Shown in pieces: positions 1 to 11,867 of a stretch of 64,000 nt of DNA. Source of the DNA: Promerops cafer. Taxonomy: Eukaryota; Chordata; Aves; Passeriformes; Nectariniidae. The stretch lies in contig VZSE01014926.1 of NCBI GenBank assembly GCA_013398275.1, positions 451,854 to 515,853 of the forward strand, given 5' to 3'. Made by a program: the position numbers and the translations under genes. Positions within the stretch are counted from its first letter, which is position 1. Each line of letters begins with the position of its first letter. The notes under the pieces were generated by a model that made no database searches, had not been told where the DNA came from, and worked only from the letters and a program-made list of their open reading frames with translations.

Positions 1-3000
1 TGGGAAGGAGGATGGCAGAAAGGAGGAGGCTATAGACCATTTTAATCAATGAGCTGTGGCTCAGAGGTGACAAGGAAGAGCTTGTTAGATCCTGTTCCAG
101 GGCTGCCTTCCTAGAAAGCAGAGTCAAGATGAAAAATTATTTAGCAGTAGAGAAATTGCTAAGAAACAGGCAGGGTTTTGAGGGCAGCTTGGACAGATGT
201 TCTGTCTTACGCTTATGCTTCCAAATGTGTTTAAAACTGTTTAGAGCTGGCAGACAAGAATGACAGGCAACATCACTTTTTTCATCTGGATTCATGCTGA
301 GAGGTCCTTAAAAGTACCAGTTACATCCATTATTTAATTTATTTTCCTTTTTTTTTTTTTTTTCCCGTTTCAACTATTTGGTTTTTCTTTTAAAATGTAT
401 TGTTCAAAAAACTTCATGAAAACAATTCTGCTGTCACACTGTGTTCAGGATACTGAAGCTGTTTTCTAGGAAAATTCAGAGTTCTTAGAGCTACACTGGT
501 TTAAGAATTACACACCTATTAAACATATTTAGTAAAGCCAGAGATCTCACCATCAGAAAGCTAAAGAGAAATGATCTGTAGTACTGCTAAGTGGCACAAA
601 GTTCACAAGGTCTGAGTTCTACTTCTCTACAATGGCTTTTGTTGGACTATACTCTCAAGGGGTTCTCCCTCCTTCTGTTTTGTGCCTGGCTCTACTAAGA
701 GAGAGAAAGATGTGTAAATGTTATTTAACAAGAACTGGGATAGAGATATACTTGGAGAAAGAAAATAAAGGTATGTCTTTAGTAGTTGTGACTTCTTAAG
801 GGAAAGATTTCTGACTTTTTTTTTTTAAGTCATGAGGCTGGCTTGCTGTAGGATTATGTTATAAAATGTATGTTCTCCTCTCTTCCAAAACTCAAGATCA
901 CCTTTAACTGAAAATTTATTTCTATTTACTCAGTAGTCTTTGTTTGAAGTGGAATTTTGATGATCCTTTTATCAGTAATCAACTTTTCTAACCAGATCAC
1001 ACAAAAGCACATATCACTGATGCCAGCTTCTAAAAAGGCACTGAATTAAAGGTGTTGGGAATGGGAAATATCTTATATTTTGTCTATATGCAAACATCAT
1101 TTGCATTGTGCAAGTATTATTAAATAATGTTATGAAGATAGAATGCAAAGTAAATTTCTACCACACCATTAGCAACAGGAAGTTGAAAAGTTTATAACCA
1201 TATATGAACTAACCTTAACTTAACTTCTCAAGTTTTTACATCACCTTTTTTTTTTTAATGTTCATTCTATTTATTGATTCTTGATCAGTTTGTCTCTAAG
1301 TTGCTTTGTTTTTTTCTTCTTTTTCATTTGTTTTTATTAAGGTGTCTGTTTCCTCCTCATGTACTTATCTTTCCTTGTCTTTTCTCCTCTTCCCTACCTA
1401 TTTTTTTTTCTATGCCCTTAACTCAATATTAACATGATTATTCACCTTTTCTGAAGTAATCCAGACTTTGATTTATATTCTCTTATTACTTTAGATATTT
1501 CCTTGGAAGGTTACTAAGAGTTGATGTACAAGGATGGAGCACAATAGATCTCACTTACTTGTTCAGGAAAGTTAACAAACAAGCAAGCTTACCAGCACCT
1601 GAAACACATTTCAGAATATTGTAAGAATAAACCTTTATCTCCTGGTTCCAGTGTACTGCAAGAAACAATTTTATATTAAATAATAGGAGGTGAAGGAATA
1701 ATGTCCTAGTATCTCACTTGGAAAGCCTGCACAACTTCAGCCATGAAAAGTTGAGGTATCACATTGTCGTGGCTAGTGGGAGGTAGAGTCATCAGACTGC
1801 TCATGATTCTGACCCATTTCTGACACAAATTGTGGTGAATTAGTCAGTCCCTGTTTGAGTCTGTCTGTTTCCGCATGCTTCCTTCCTCTTTTTTCTTTCC
1901 TGCTAAGTCCTCTGCCTAGAATAAAATTGTTGTGAGTTACTCTCTTGCAAATGCAATAGTATAGAAAGCCACAGCAGAGCAAATCTTCAGTGCAATTATA
2001 GTGAGCTTGGGGCATACTTTATAATATCTTTGGGGGCTGTGCATCACATGGATTATGAGTCGTCCAGTGTTGACAAAAAATAATTGACAAAGAAATCCAT
2101 AATGAAAATTTTTATAATTATTTCATTTACAAAACACTTAACCTAAGAACACTATAGTACTTAAGGGACAATTAACTGATTACTTTCTTTTTCTGCACAA
2201 GAATGTTAACAGGAAGCTTCAATATCTGCTACAAAGAGCTTGATCACACACATGAAAATCTCTAGGACATGGTTTCTTGATGGTATATATAGGTTGTATG
2301 CTGTAATGTTTATTTTTTAGAGAACCGTCTTCTTATTTAATAGTACGCATATCAAGTGCAAGGGTTACAGACAATAGCACTTGACTCCCTATTTTGTGAT
2401 AGCATATTAAAAAAACCTCAAAAGCAGAAAATCCAAAACCCCATGCTCACAGAAATATAGATTCCATAATATGCCTCTCATTTATATGAGCTCATATTAT
2501 TATTTAGATCAATATTCCACTATTGGTTAGCATGAAAAGTCTGTGCAACTCTTATAGCAAAGTACTATGCATAAAAGATGCATCAATGTGCTTTCTCAAA
2601 AACTGACCCCTCTTTTTATACTTTTTTGAAAAATTTATTTCACCTACCTTTTATAATGGAGCATTTTGCTGAGACTTTTTTCCCCCTTCTCTTTTTCTCA
2701 GTATCATCACGAAAAAGCAGGAAATAGTAAGAAAAGCTAAACTTGAAAGCTTTTACAGTTTTTCAGGGGACAAAAATGCATATCTGTGTGTCGTGTAAGA
2801 TGAAGGTTTTAAATTAAAAGCTGTACTGTTAGCTGTTTTTAATTGTATTTGCAAAACTAGGATGGAGTTTCAATAAAAACTTCCTCAGCATGTTGACAAA
2901 ATAAATTTTAATTTTTGCTTTATTTTTGCTTATTTCAAAAATATTGTAAAATGTCTTCAGTTTTTACAAGCTGTTTTGTTTTCAAATATTTTTTATCAGG

Positions 3001-6000
3001 GTACTGATGTGAGGTAGTAAATTATTTTGAAATCTTGGTTTTAGCAACTAAATTATGTCCAATTATATGTGAATATCAGTTTTGCTTCTTTTTTTGGCAC
3101 AAGATCCAACCACACCTCCTTTGAAATAGAAGCATTTGCCACCAATAGGGAGACAATTATAGCTATGTATTTATTTCTGTGTTAAATGTGTAAGGTCTTA
3201 GAGTGGAAATGAACAACTGGAAACATATCTGTGTTTTTCATGCAAGGAACAGGGCATGGCCATTTAATGGGCATTGAACTAGTCCACTGAAACAGCATCT
3301 CTTTCTGTAGCAAGCAGCTCTTTCATCCTGATGTGACTCATATCACATCTAGTTGCTTTTGACTTTCCAGATTGAATAAAAAGATACATAGATATTTCTG
3401 TGTGGATAAGCAACTTGCAGTAGGATTTCAGAACAGAGATAAAACTCTAAACCTATGTGCTCCAGGTGCCCTAAGTACCTGTTAAAATCTGAAGCTTCCC
3501 ATCAGTACCTTGCAATCCTCTCTGCTTTGTTAAAGTTCATTATTTATAACATTCCATAAATCATGTCAGATTTCAGACAGCTGGGCTTTCTTTTCATGTG
3601 GACAATATTGTTCACAAGTTATGAACACATTTAACTAAAGTAATAACAGACCCCCTCCTTAGCCATTTTATGAGACAGTTTGCTACAAATTGCTGGGTCT
3701 TGAGCAAAGTTCACTAACAGCAATGGCTTGTAATCTGAATATAGTTAATTGACATTTAGAGGAATTTTCCATAAAACACAAATAATTTTTCTTAATATAA
3801 ATCTCTTAAAACTGCTGTAAGAGATAAACATTGGAAAGAGTGTTAGATGCTGAGAAATATGAAGAAACAGAAATATAATGCTTATAATTAATCATATGAA
3901 AATATGAATATATGCCAAAACAATAAAATAATCCATCAGCTGGAAAACTAATAAACACAATTGCAGCAATTGGCTAATTCAGAAGTTCTATTACTTGATT
4001 TTTTTCTATCCTTTTTCCAGTAAAATATAGATTTTCCATTATGAATAAAATTTTAAGCTAAAAGGTATGTATGTCCTAGACTTCAAAAATTGGGAAATTC
4101 CATTTCCAGATTAAAAATGGTTTTTGATTTCTGGAGTTCAGCTGCTTTGCTTGTGCCAAATAGATTTTGCTACAGCTGGACAGCCCAGAGCTTATTTCCC
4201 AGACAAACATCAACAAAGCTCTTAAATGGGGTATTCTTTTGAATAAGACAAATTTTACCCACCAGAAAAAAAGAAAGGAGTCCTTGGTTTGAATCTTTCC
4301 TACATTTTTCATATGGGCTAGTCATTGGATAAAAATGCTTGAAATGTTGAAATAAAAACTGAAAGAAAGTCCTTTTGAAAATCTAGGAGGTCAAGTTAAT
4401 TTTGTGGGTTTGTTTTTCCTTCTGCAAAACAGAATTGATCTGTCTTTACTACAAAGTATCATTAAAAATTTTGAATCCAGTAACAATTGAGAGAACAGAT
4501 ACCACAAAAAAGACCAACAAGAAAAGCGGATAGACCCCTGCAATAATATAAATTATAAACAACTTTCATTTGGAGGATGACTTCTTTCTAGAAGGTTTTA
4601 ATTTGTTTTCAACTCTATTTATCTCTATCCATTCTGGCTTTTTTATTTCATATAAACACAAACCCTCTTCTTTTCTTCTAGGAAAAGAATTTAAGTAAAT
4701 TTGTTCCATTGGAAAGTTGGCACTACTAGCGTATTGTAGATAATTTACATTAATTGATTGATTGTAGGTCCTGAACAAAACATTTCATTTTAAATATGAT
4801 GCATGGTGCTAAAAGATAGGCCTGTCAGGTCAGGAATTCTCTAGATGAGGTAATTATCTTTCAATGTTAATTTTCATTAAATTTCTTATTCACGCAAACA
4901 AAAGGTAAACTCCCAGTATGAATATTTTTCCTGAATTACTTCAAAACATTATTGTTAAAAAGCTTTTTAAAAATGATGCACATTGAAGAGAAAATACATG
5001 TATTTTATTGAGTGACAAAACCTATTTTAAAACAAATAAATTACATGAATCAGTGTACTTCATATTTAAAGGTGTATGTGCACAGATTTTTAGTACAGAA
5101 ACTAAGAACATACTTTCTAGTGCTTTGAAGGCACAGGGAAAAACAATTTAGTGTGCTAAAATAATACTCCATCCTAAAGTAAGGAGTAGCCCATTTTCAC
5201 ATCTGTGAGTAAATGTTTTGCCTTTGTGTTGCAAATTGAATCAAGACACCTAATGTATGCAGCGGAGAATGAAGGAGAAAGGATAAGAAAATTCCAGGCT
5301 AATGGAGGTTGCAGCACCCCAGAGATATAATAGCTATGAAAGATAGTGCCAGAGGGATTGGAGTTAGTCACATCACTGCAGTTCTTAGTATATTAAGCCT
5401 TAAATGGTAGAAAATGTAAAGACCGGGTTTTCTGATAAAAGTACAGAAATGGTCAACTTTTGATTCCCAGTGGAAACATGCAATAGATTTGAGATGTTGA
5501 TATTCTGCAGAATCTGTCCACTTACTAATTATTTCTTGATGAGATTCCTTGCCAATTTCGTTTCTGCAGGTGACACATGACACTGGCAACCTATGGCAAT
5601 TTAATTAATTGTTGTTCCTTTATACCCTCCAAAGCTGTAACAGAGGATCTCACTGTGCTGCTGAAGTCAATGCATGATATACAGTTCTTTAACTTTGTGA
5701 AAATGTGGAACTTGGAAAAAATCAGCTGACTCAGCTTATTTGTATGACTACATTTAAGGATAAGATATCAAAGCTTTTTTTCATGAAACTATACACCTTG
5801 AGAGCAGTGGAAAGGGTCTATGTACGTTCAAGCTTTTCACAAACTTCTCTTCAGTGCAGATCACTGAACCTGCAGTAATAAGTATGAACTTGTGACAATA
5901 TGTATATTCATGTAGGTGTGTGTAAAAGGAGCAGTTTCAAAGCCAAAGTAGAGATTGTGGAAATATTTGATGCCATTTACTTGACATGAACAAGAAAAAA

Positions 6001-6600
6001 AGAAGAAACAAACGCTTTTAGTACAGTGAGAATATAAAATATTTGCTGATTTTTAGAAAGCAGGGACTTAAACTGGATAAGAGAACAAAAAATTACACTC
6101 ATGATATTAAAAGAGACCAAACCACCTTTATCCTCTTTATGAAACTCTTTCCTCTATGCCTTATCTATATGATAGAACAAAATGGGCCCTGCCAGGAAGG
6201 AAAAATTTCAATTCTACCATATCTTTTCGGCGGGGGAATATTATGTCTGTACTTTGGCCACAGTCAAATGATGTTTAAAGATACTGTAGATAAAATGCTA
6301 AATATACTTACACAAACACAAGGAAGACTTTTTCGAGAGTATTAAATGCATTGTGTGAAAGAGACCACCTTTGAGCACAATGTGCACTTTCCATTTTACA
6401 TTAGGGATGAACAGATGTGGCAGCACAAATAACGCCATAACCTGTGCCTTGCTCTTTTTTGTATTTTGCTTGTCTTGAATTTGGTTAAAGAAACTCCTCA
6501 AAGCAGACTTAAAATCTCTAAAAAAGGAAAGAATTTGGGAAAGATCTAAAAGGACTTTTTTGCAAATAGATTAAAAAAGACATATTTTGTACTACTTCAA
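1..6600. other. AT-rich unassigned stretch, no recognisable gene or repeat
   Basis: No CR1 tail, LTR end, RNA gene or convincing exon was seen on either strand. The open frames here are short, AT-biased and lack recognisable domains. Short T-runs occur (for example near 348-363 and 1247-1258). It could be intergenic or part of a very long intron; the sequence alone does not decide. Confidence 0.6.
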
Positions 6601-6726
6601 AGAATCACAGAATCGTTTATGTTGGAAAAGACCTTTGAGGTAAGGAAGGCTGAATTTTGACTGATCACCACCTTGTCAACTACACCATAGAACTAAGTGA
6701 CACATCCAGTTATTTAGTGAACACTT
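6601..6726 (-). mobile_element. CR1 LINE, 3'-terminal fragment
   Basis: On the plus strand the piece opens with the reversed CR1 tail (AGAATCACAGAATCG), then the familiar run of a bird CR1 3' end: TTGGAAAAGACC, a decayed TCATCAAGTCCAACC block, CACCTTGTCAACTACACCATAG and GTGACACATCCAG. The element therefore points to the minus strand and keeps only its last ~125 bases. It resembles the CR1 pieces at 18063 and 49823, so all three probably belong to one subfamily. Similarity stops after GTGAACACTT, just before the purine-rich tract. Confidence 0.8.
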
Positions 6727-6811
6727 GTACACCTTGTCTTAAAATAAAATTCCACAAAAGTATATTCTTATATGGAAAAGGAAGAAGGAAGAATGAGGAA
6801 GAAGGAAGAAT

Positions 6812-6940
6812 GAGGAAGAAAGAAGGAAAAAAAAGGAGAAAAAGAGAAGAAAAAAAAGAAAAAAGAAAAAGAAAAAGAAAAAGAAAAAGAAAAAGAAAAA
6901 GAAAAAGAAAAAGAAAAAGAAAAAGAAAAAGAAAAAGAAA

Positions 6941-6971
<31 letters not shown>

Positions 6972-6985
6972 GAAAAAGAGGAAAA
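6812..6985 (+). repeat. Purine-only tract with perfect (GAAAAA)16
   Basis: Every plus-strand base from 6812 to 6985 is A or G. Inside it the hexamer GAAAAA is repeated perfectly 16 times (6865-6960). It is flanked by less regular GGAAGAA-type repeats that reach back to about 6776 and are broken by single T bases. The hexamer produces long Lys-Arg frames on the plus strand and Phe-Leu or poly-Phe frames on the minus strand; these are repeat translations, not genes. Purine mirror-type tracts of this length can form triplex DNA. Confidence 0.95.
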
Positions 6986-7511
6986 TTGCAGATACAAGTA
7001 TTCATATTTTTTGACATACAATATTTTCCTGGAAGCTGATGGGACTGTTCAAGGCATTATCATCAGTCTTTTTCTTCCATAAGCCTAGTCATTATAAATT
7101 AAAACAAGTAGACTCTTCAAGTCCCATGTTATTATTTGAAGGAACTGGCTTAATTATTCACAAACATGTAGGATAAATACATTTAAAGAACATTTCATAA
7201 TAGCAACTGTTCTCATTTCTGTGGTTTGGGCTTTGTTAGTGAAATTAGACAGCATTAGTCTGTCTATCCTTTTCTCATTTATCACAATGTTTTTATTGAT
7301 TTTATTACAAGGCTCTGGATAATTATGCTAATATATTTGCAAGATCACAATATTTTTCTGAAGTAATTAAATAAAACCATTGAAAATATCTGTCTTTAAG
7401 ATATTAAGTGTAGCAAAAGAGCAAAGGCAATGAGGAAGACTATCTGTATTCACGCTGTCAAAGGCACTACTTTACCATATGTAAGAATAACTTGCTTTTA
7501 AGTGGAACATT

Positions 7512-8712
7512 GTGATTTTGAAATCATGCTTGACCAAGCTGATTACCTTCGATTGGTGTCATGGCTGTCAGGGTAGGTGAGGAGAGGGCAGTGGATGCTG
7601 TTGACCTTGACTGCAGCAAGGCTTTTGACACTGTCTACAAACTCACAGGTAACCTCAGCAAGTGTGGGTTGGATGAATGGACAGTGAGGTGGATCTGACT
7701 GAATGGCAGAGCTCATGGTAGAGGCCAGTTGTGGAGTCTGGTTGGAGGCCCATAGCAGTGTTCCCCAGGGCTCAGTACTGGGTACAGTCTTGTTCAGCTC
7801 ATTTATCAATGACCTGGATAAAGAGACAGAGTCACCCTCAGCAAGTTTGCAGATGACACAAAACTGGAGAAATTGCTGATACCACAGAGAGCTGTGCTGC
7901 CATTCAGAGAGACCTGGACTGGATGGAGAGTTGGGCAGAGAGGAACCTAATGAATTTTGACAAAGTGCAGTGTCCTTCACCTGGGGAAGAATAACCCACA
8001 CACTAGCACAGGGGCTGACCTGCTGGGAAGGAGCTCTGTGGGAAAAGACCTGGGAGCCCTGGTGGACAACAAGCTGTCCATGAGCCAGCAGTGTGGCCTT
8101 GTGGCCAAGAAGGTGGTGTCCTGAGGTTCATTAGGAAGAGCATTGCCTGCAGGTTGAGGGAAGAGATCCTGCCCCTTTGCTCTTCACTTTGCACTTTACT
8201 CTGAGCCTTTGCCTGGAATACTCTATCCAGTTCTGAGGCAGTCCAAGAAAGACAAGGAACTACTGGAGAGCTTTCAGTGGAGAACTACAAAGATTATTGG
8301 GGGACTGAAGCATCATGTCTTATGAGGAAAGGCTGAGGGAGCTGGGCCAGTTTAGCCTGGAGAAGAAGTGACTGAGGGATCTTATCAATGAGTACAATTA
8401 TCTTACGGACAATGTCAAGAGGATGGGACTAGACTGTATTCAGTGGTGCCCACTGACAGGACAAGGGACAATGGACACAAACTGAAATACAGGAAGTTTC
8501 ATCTAAATATGAGGAAAAACTTCTGGTTATGTTTGAAGGTGATCAAGCACTGGAACAAGCTACCCATATATGTTGTGGAGTCTGTTTGCCTGTGAGATAT
8601 TCATAACCCACCTAGATGTGATCTTGTGCAGTCTGCTCTAGGTGGACCTGCTTTAGCAGGACATGTTAGACTACATGTTTTCAGAGGTCCAGGTATTCTG
8701 TGATTTTTAATA
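7512..8712 (+). mobile_element. CR1 LINE, 1.2 kb 5'-truncated copy with dead reverse transcriptase
   Basis: The plus strand carries the second half of the CR1 reverse-transcriptase frame followed by its short 3' end. In shifting frames one can read KSCLTKLI (about 7520), a decayed LDFSKAFDTV block, VPQGSVLG (about 7760), the catalytic FADD box (7846-7857), LGVLVDNKLSMSQQC, the LPLYSALVRPHLEYC region in damaged form, YEERLRELG and FHLNMRKNF. Several frameshifts and stops break it, so it is a fossil. It ends in a weak tail (TATTCTGTGATTTTT, about 8698-8712). A full CR1 is about 4.5 kb, so the 5' two-thirds are missing, as is usual for bird copies. Confidence 0.92.
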
Positions 8713-9904
8713 GATCTTTTCAGAACACTCAAGTATTCAACTAATGCATGTTCCTGACAGATTCAGTGGAAGTTTATGAAATGTGAATCACGTTCTGTAT
8801 TTCACAGGAGGTTTATTGAGATAAAAAGTAATTAGATTACTTGGGCTCATTGCAGTAATTCTCTCCATCCTGTAAGTACCATGTTGCCAATCCTAACATT
8901 AAGTAGCCAGTAAGAAATAGCATTTATACATGTTAAGTGACACAACGTACTGGTGAAGAAATATTTTGTCTGTTATTGTCTGTTGCTGCTACAAAATGCA
9001 GCGGAAAGAAAAAAATGCACCTTAATGTAGAAGATTGGGTTGCAGTTTACTGCAGTTGATTAGCTCTTTACCAGTTATTGTTGATAGAGTTGTACTCTGT
9101 GTAAAATTTAACATTTTACTCTGTGTAAAATTTAATACTTAAACGAGAGAATTCTAAAAGTTGAGTATATAAACAGGGTTTCTTCAATAGATCACAAGCT
9201 GTCCTAAGCTATTTTTCATGTCTCACATGACCTATCAGGTATTTATGGAGTGATATTAATTTACTTCTGCTGTCCAAAATCTGCTTCTGTCAGCATAGTG
9301 ACACCTCCAGTACAGTTATATCAATCAGGAACAGTAGCTTAATAGCATGAGGATAAAATCTGAAATGCCAACATATAAAATGTAATATGTGTGATTAATA
9401 TTACTAATAAGAAATTATTCTATAAATATATTTGTAGAAGCAGAAGAACTGGAAATGTTTAAATATGCTAGTCAATAAAGTACCATATGAACATATACAT
9501 CTTGGTCTTTGATTACCATAGCCTAATGCTCAAAATAGTCTTTTGCATAAGTCTGCTCACAAAAAATACCACAAGTATTCACTTTCTTAACAATTTAAAA
9601 ATAAATCTTGTTACCTTCATTCTCCACTGATTTTTTGGACTGCTGCTTTTCAGTTTGCAGACCTAACAAACATACTTTCTACACAAAGCCAAAAATGTAT
9701 TCCTGTCCAAAATCAAATCAAAACATCTCATCAAAAAATTACTGTTTTCCTAGATGTGAAGATGTGATGTTTACAGAGAAAAAAAAAGAATATTATTACA
9801 GAAGAAGTGTTGATAAGAATAGTTGCGACTTATAACGCAGTTCTTTGTGTGTTCTAGCAGGACCTATACTAAATTTTTTATTGCCTATGCAGTCCTTCTG
9901 CTAA
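8713..9904. other. Unassigned AT-rich spacer
   Basis: No gene or transposon is recognised. The one structured item is an 18-bp direct repeat, ACTCTGTGTAAAATTTAA, at 9094-9111 and again at 9118-9135, giving a 24-bp period. Confidence 0.6.
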
Positions 9905-9978
9905 TGACAGGGACATGACTGGATATTGTCTATTTCAATTTTGAGCAAGGCTTTTGACACTGTCTCTCTACGCCAGAC
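9905..9978 (+). mobile_element. Older CR1 copy, left half (split by insertion)
   Basis: This short plus-strand piece translates, allowing one frame slip, to DIVYFNF then SKAFDTVS, the conserved CR1 block upstream of the palm domain. It stops abruptly at 9978. The next words expected in CR1 (HNI...KCGLD) are found only at 10533, so this is the left arm of a CR1 later interrupted by another CR1 (9979-10532). Confidence 0.75.
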
Positions 9979-10532
9979 CACTCTGATCTCCTTTTATGAC
10001 CAGATGACCTGCCTAGTGGATGAGGGAAAGGCTGTGGATGTAAACAACTGGACTACAGCAAAGACTTTGACACTGTCTCCCACAGTATTTTCCTGGTGAA
10101 TATAGCAGCCCACGGCTTAGGCAGGTGCACTCTTTGCTAGGTTAAGAACTGGCTGGCTGGGCAGGCCCAGGGAGTGGTCATGAGAAAAGGTCTCAGGGGA
10201 GACCTTATCACCCCCTAAAACTGCCTGAGAGGAGGCTGTAGCAGGTGGGGGTCAACCTTTCCTCACACGTAACCAGTGACAGAAAAAGAGGAAATGGCTG
10301 AGCCAGGGGAGGTCCAGGTCGGACATCCGGAAGAATTTCTTCACTGAAAGAGTGATTAAGCATTGAAAACAGGCTGCCTAGGGAGGTGGTGGCATCACCA
10401 CTCCTGGAAGTGTTTAAGAAAATATTAGACATGGCACTCAGTGCTATGTTTAGGTAACATGGCGGTATTCAGTCAAAGGTCGGATACAATGATTTTAGAG
10501 GTCTTTTACAGCCTATGATTCTGCGATTATCA
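9979..10532 (+). mobile_element. CR1 LINE, internally deleted, inserted inside an older CR1
   Basis: This copy carries its own DEGKAV...DYSKDFDTVSHSI block (about 10015-10095), AAHGLGRCTL and KNWLAGQAQGVV. It then jumps directly to the C-terminal part (GLRGDLITP, about 10193), so roughly the central palm and thumb region is absent. It continues through the 3' end and finishes in a degenerate tail GATTCTGCGATTAT. Both flanks read as one interrupted CR1 (9905-9978 and 10533-10719), so this is the younger, inserted element. Its frames are broken and it is not functional. Confidence 0.8.
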
Positions 10533-10719
10533 CAACATTCCCATAGGTAAACCCAAGAAATGTGGATTGGATAAGGGGACAGTGAGGTCATTTGAGAACT
10601 GGTTTAACGGCAGATCCCAGGAAGTAATAATCAGTGACACAGGGTCTAATTGGAGGCCTCTCACCAGCAGTGTCCCAAAAGGTTCAATACTGGGTCCAGC
10701 AAGGTTTAATTTGTTTTAA
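10533..10719 (+). mobile_element. Older CR1 copy, right half (split by insertion)
   Basis: The piece resumes in frame where the left half stopped: HNIPIGKPKKCGLD, then ENWFNGRSQEVIIS, WRPLTSSVPKGSILGP and FN. This is the stretch just before the catalytic motif in CR1 reverse transcriptase. It has no 3' end, because similarity stops after FNLF at about 10719, before the FADD box. Confidence 0.8.
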
Positions 10720-10963
10720 AATTACACTTCATTATTCTTTCTCAACAAAGAACAACATTAGTGTTACAGCTTATTTTACCTGAGGTTTTTTCCAGAAAAA
10801 ATTAGGCCAAAATTTTGAACTATTTGTAAATAATTAGAAGACAATATTTAATGCACAGTAAAAACTTAGAATTACTTAAAAACAGACATGGTGGATTAAA
10901 ACTGAATTAACAAACTGTCAGCACTTCTAGACTAAATTGAAAGAGTGGATGTCACGTCACAGA

Positions 10964-11867
10964 ATAGAATCATAGAATCAATCATAGAATCACAGAATCA
11001 CAGAATCACAGAATCATAGAATTATAGAATCATAGAACGGATTTGGTTAAGTGTTTAAGGATAATTTAGTTTCTTTGGACAGGGACATCTTCCACCAGAC
11101 CAGGTTACTCAGTGCCCCACCTGACCTGGCATGAACACATCCAAGGATGGGTCATTCACTGCTTCTCTGGGCGATCTGTTCCAGTGCCTCACCACTGTAC
11201 AATTTTTTATTAACACCTAATTTAAAGCACTCTCATTTTAAATGCATTCCCCCTTGTCCTATCACTACATGCTCTTGTAAAAAGCCTCTCTCTATCCTTC
11301 TTGTAGGTTCCCTTTAGGTGCTGGAAGGTCACAATTAGGTCACCCCAAAGACTTCTCTTTTCCAGGCTGAACAATCCCAGTTCCCTTCACCTTTTCTCAG
11401 AGGAGAGGTGCTCCATCTCTCTAATCATTTTGGTGGCCTCCTCTGGACTCTCTCCAACAACTTCCTGTCCTAGGTACCCCAGAGCTGATGCAGCACTGCA
11501 GGTGGGGTCTCACCAGAGCAGAGCAGAGGGGCAGGATCCCCTCCCTGGCCCTGCTGCCCACGCTGCTTTTGATGCAGCCCAGGACACGTTTGGCTTTCTG
11601 GCTGTGAGTGCTCATTGCTGGGTCATGTCCAGCCTCTCACCCACCAGCACCCCCAAGTCCTTCTCCCCAGGGCTGCTCTGATCTGTTCAACCCCAGCCTG
11701 TGTTGGTACCAGGGGTTGCCGTGACTCAGGTGCAGCACCTTGAACTTGATCTTGGTAAACCTCATGAGATTGCCACGGGCTCACTTCTTGAGCCTGTCCA
11801 GGTCTCTCTGGATTGTGTCGCATCCTTCAGGTGTTTCACCTGCACCGCTCAGCTTGGTGTCTATTGT
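10964..11867 (-). mobile_element. CR1 LINE, 0.9 kb antisense copy with long tail
   Basis: Read on the minus strand, this is the C-terminal CR1 reverse transcriptase plus the 3' end. The plus strand begins with an expanded reversed tail of AATCACAG/AATCATAG units (10964-11037). The CR1 3' end follows (GTTCCAGTGCCTCACCAC, about 11180), then coding remnants such as KRVLGCIKSSV, LCSALVRPHLQ and WQSHEV on the minus strand. Similarity stops near CTCAGCTTGGTGTC (11851-11864), that is, immediately after the catalytic FADD box, which is therefore missing. Its inner part closely resembles the copy at 50666-51256, suggesting the same subfamily. Confidence 0.92.

Noticed and set aside
6657..7082. 141-codon Lys-Arg-rich plus-strand frame and antisense Phe/Leu frames
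   Set aside because: They are translations of the (GAAAAA)n repeat and carry no domain.
11421..11823. Minus-strand frames resembling reverse transcriptase as a live gene
   Set aside because: Pieces of one CR1 in different frames; truncated and frameshifted.
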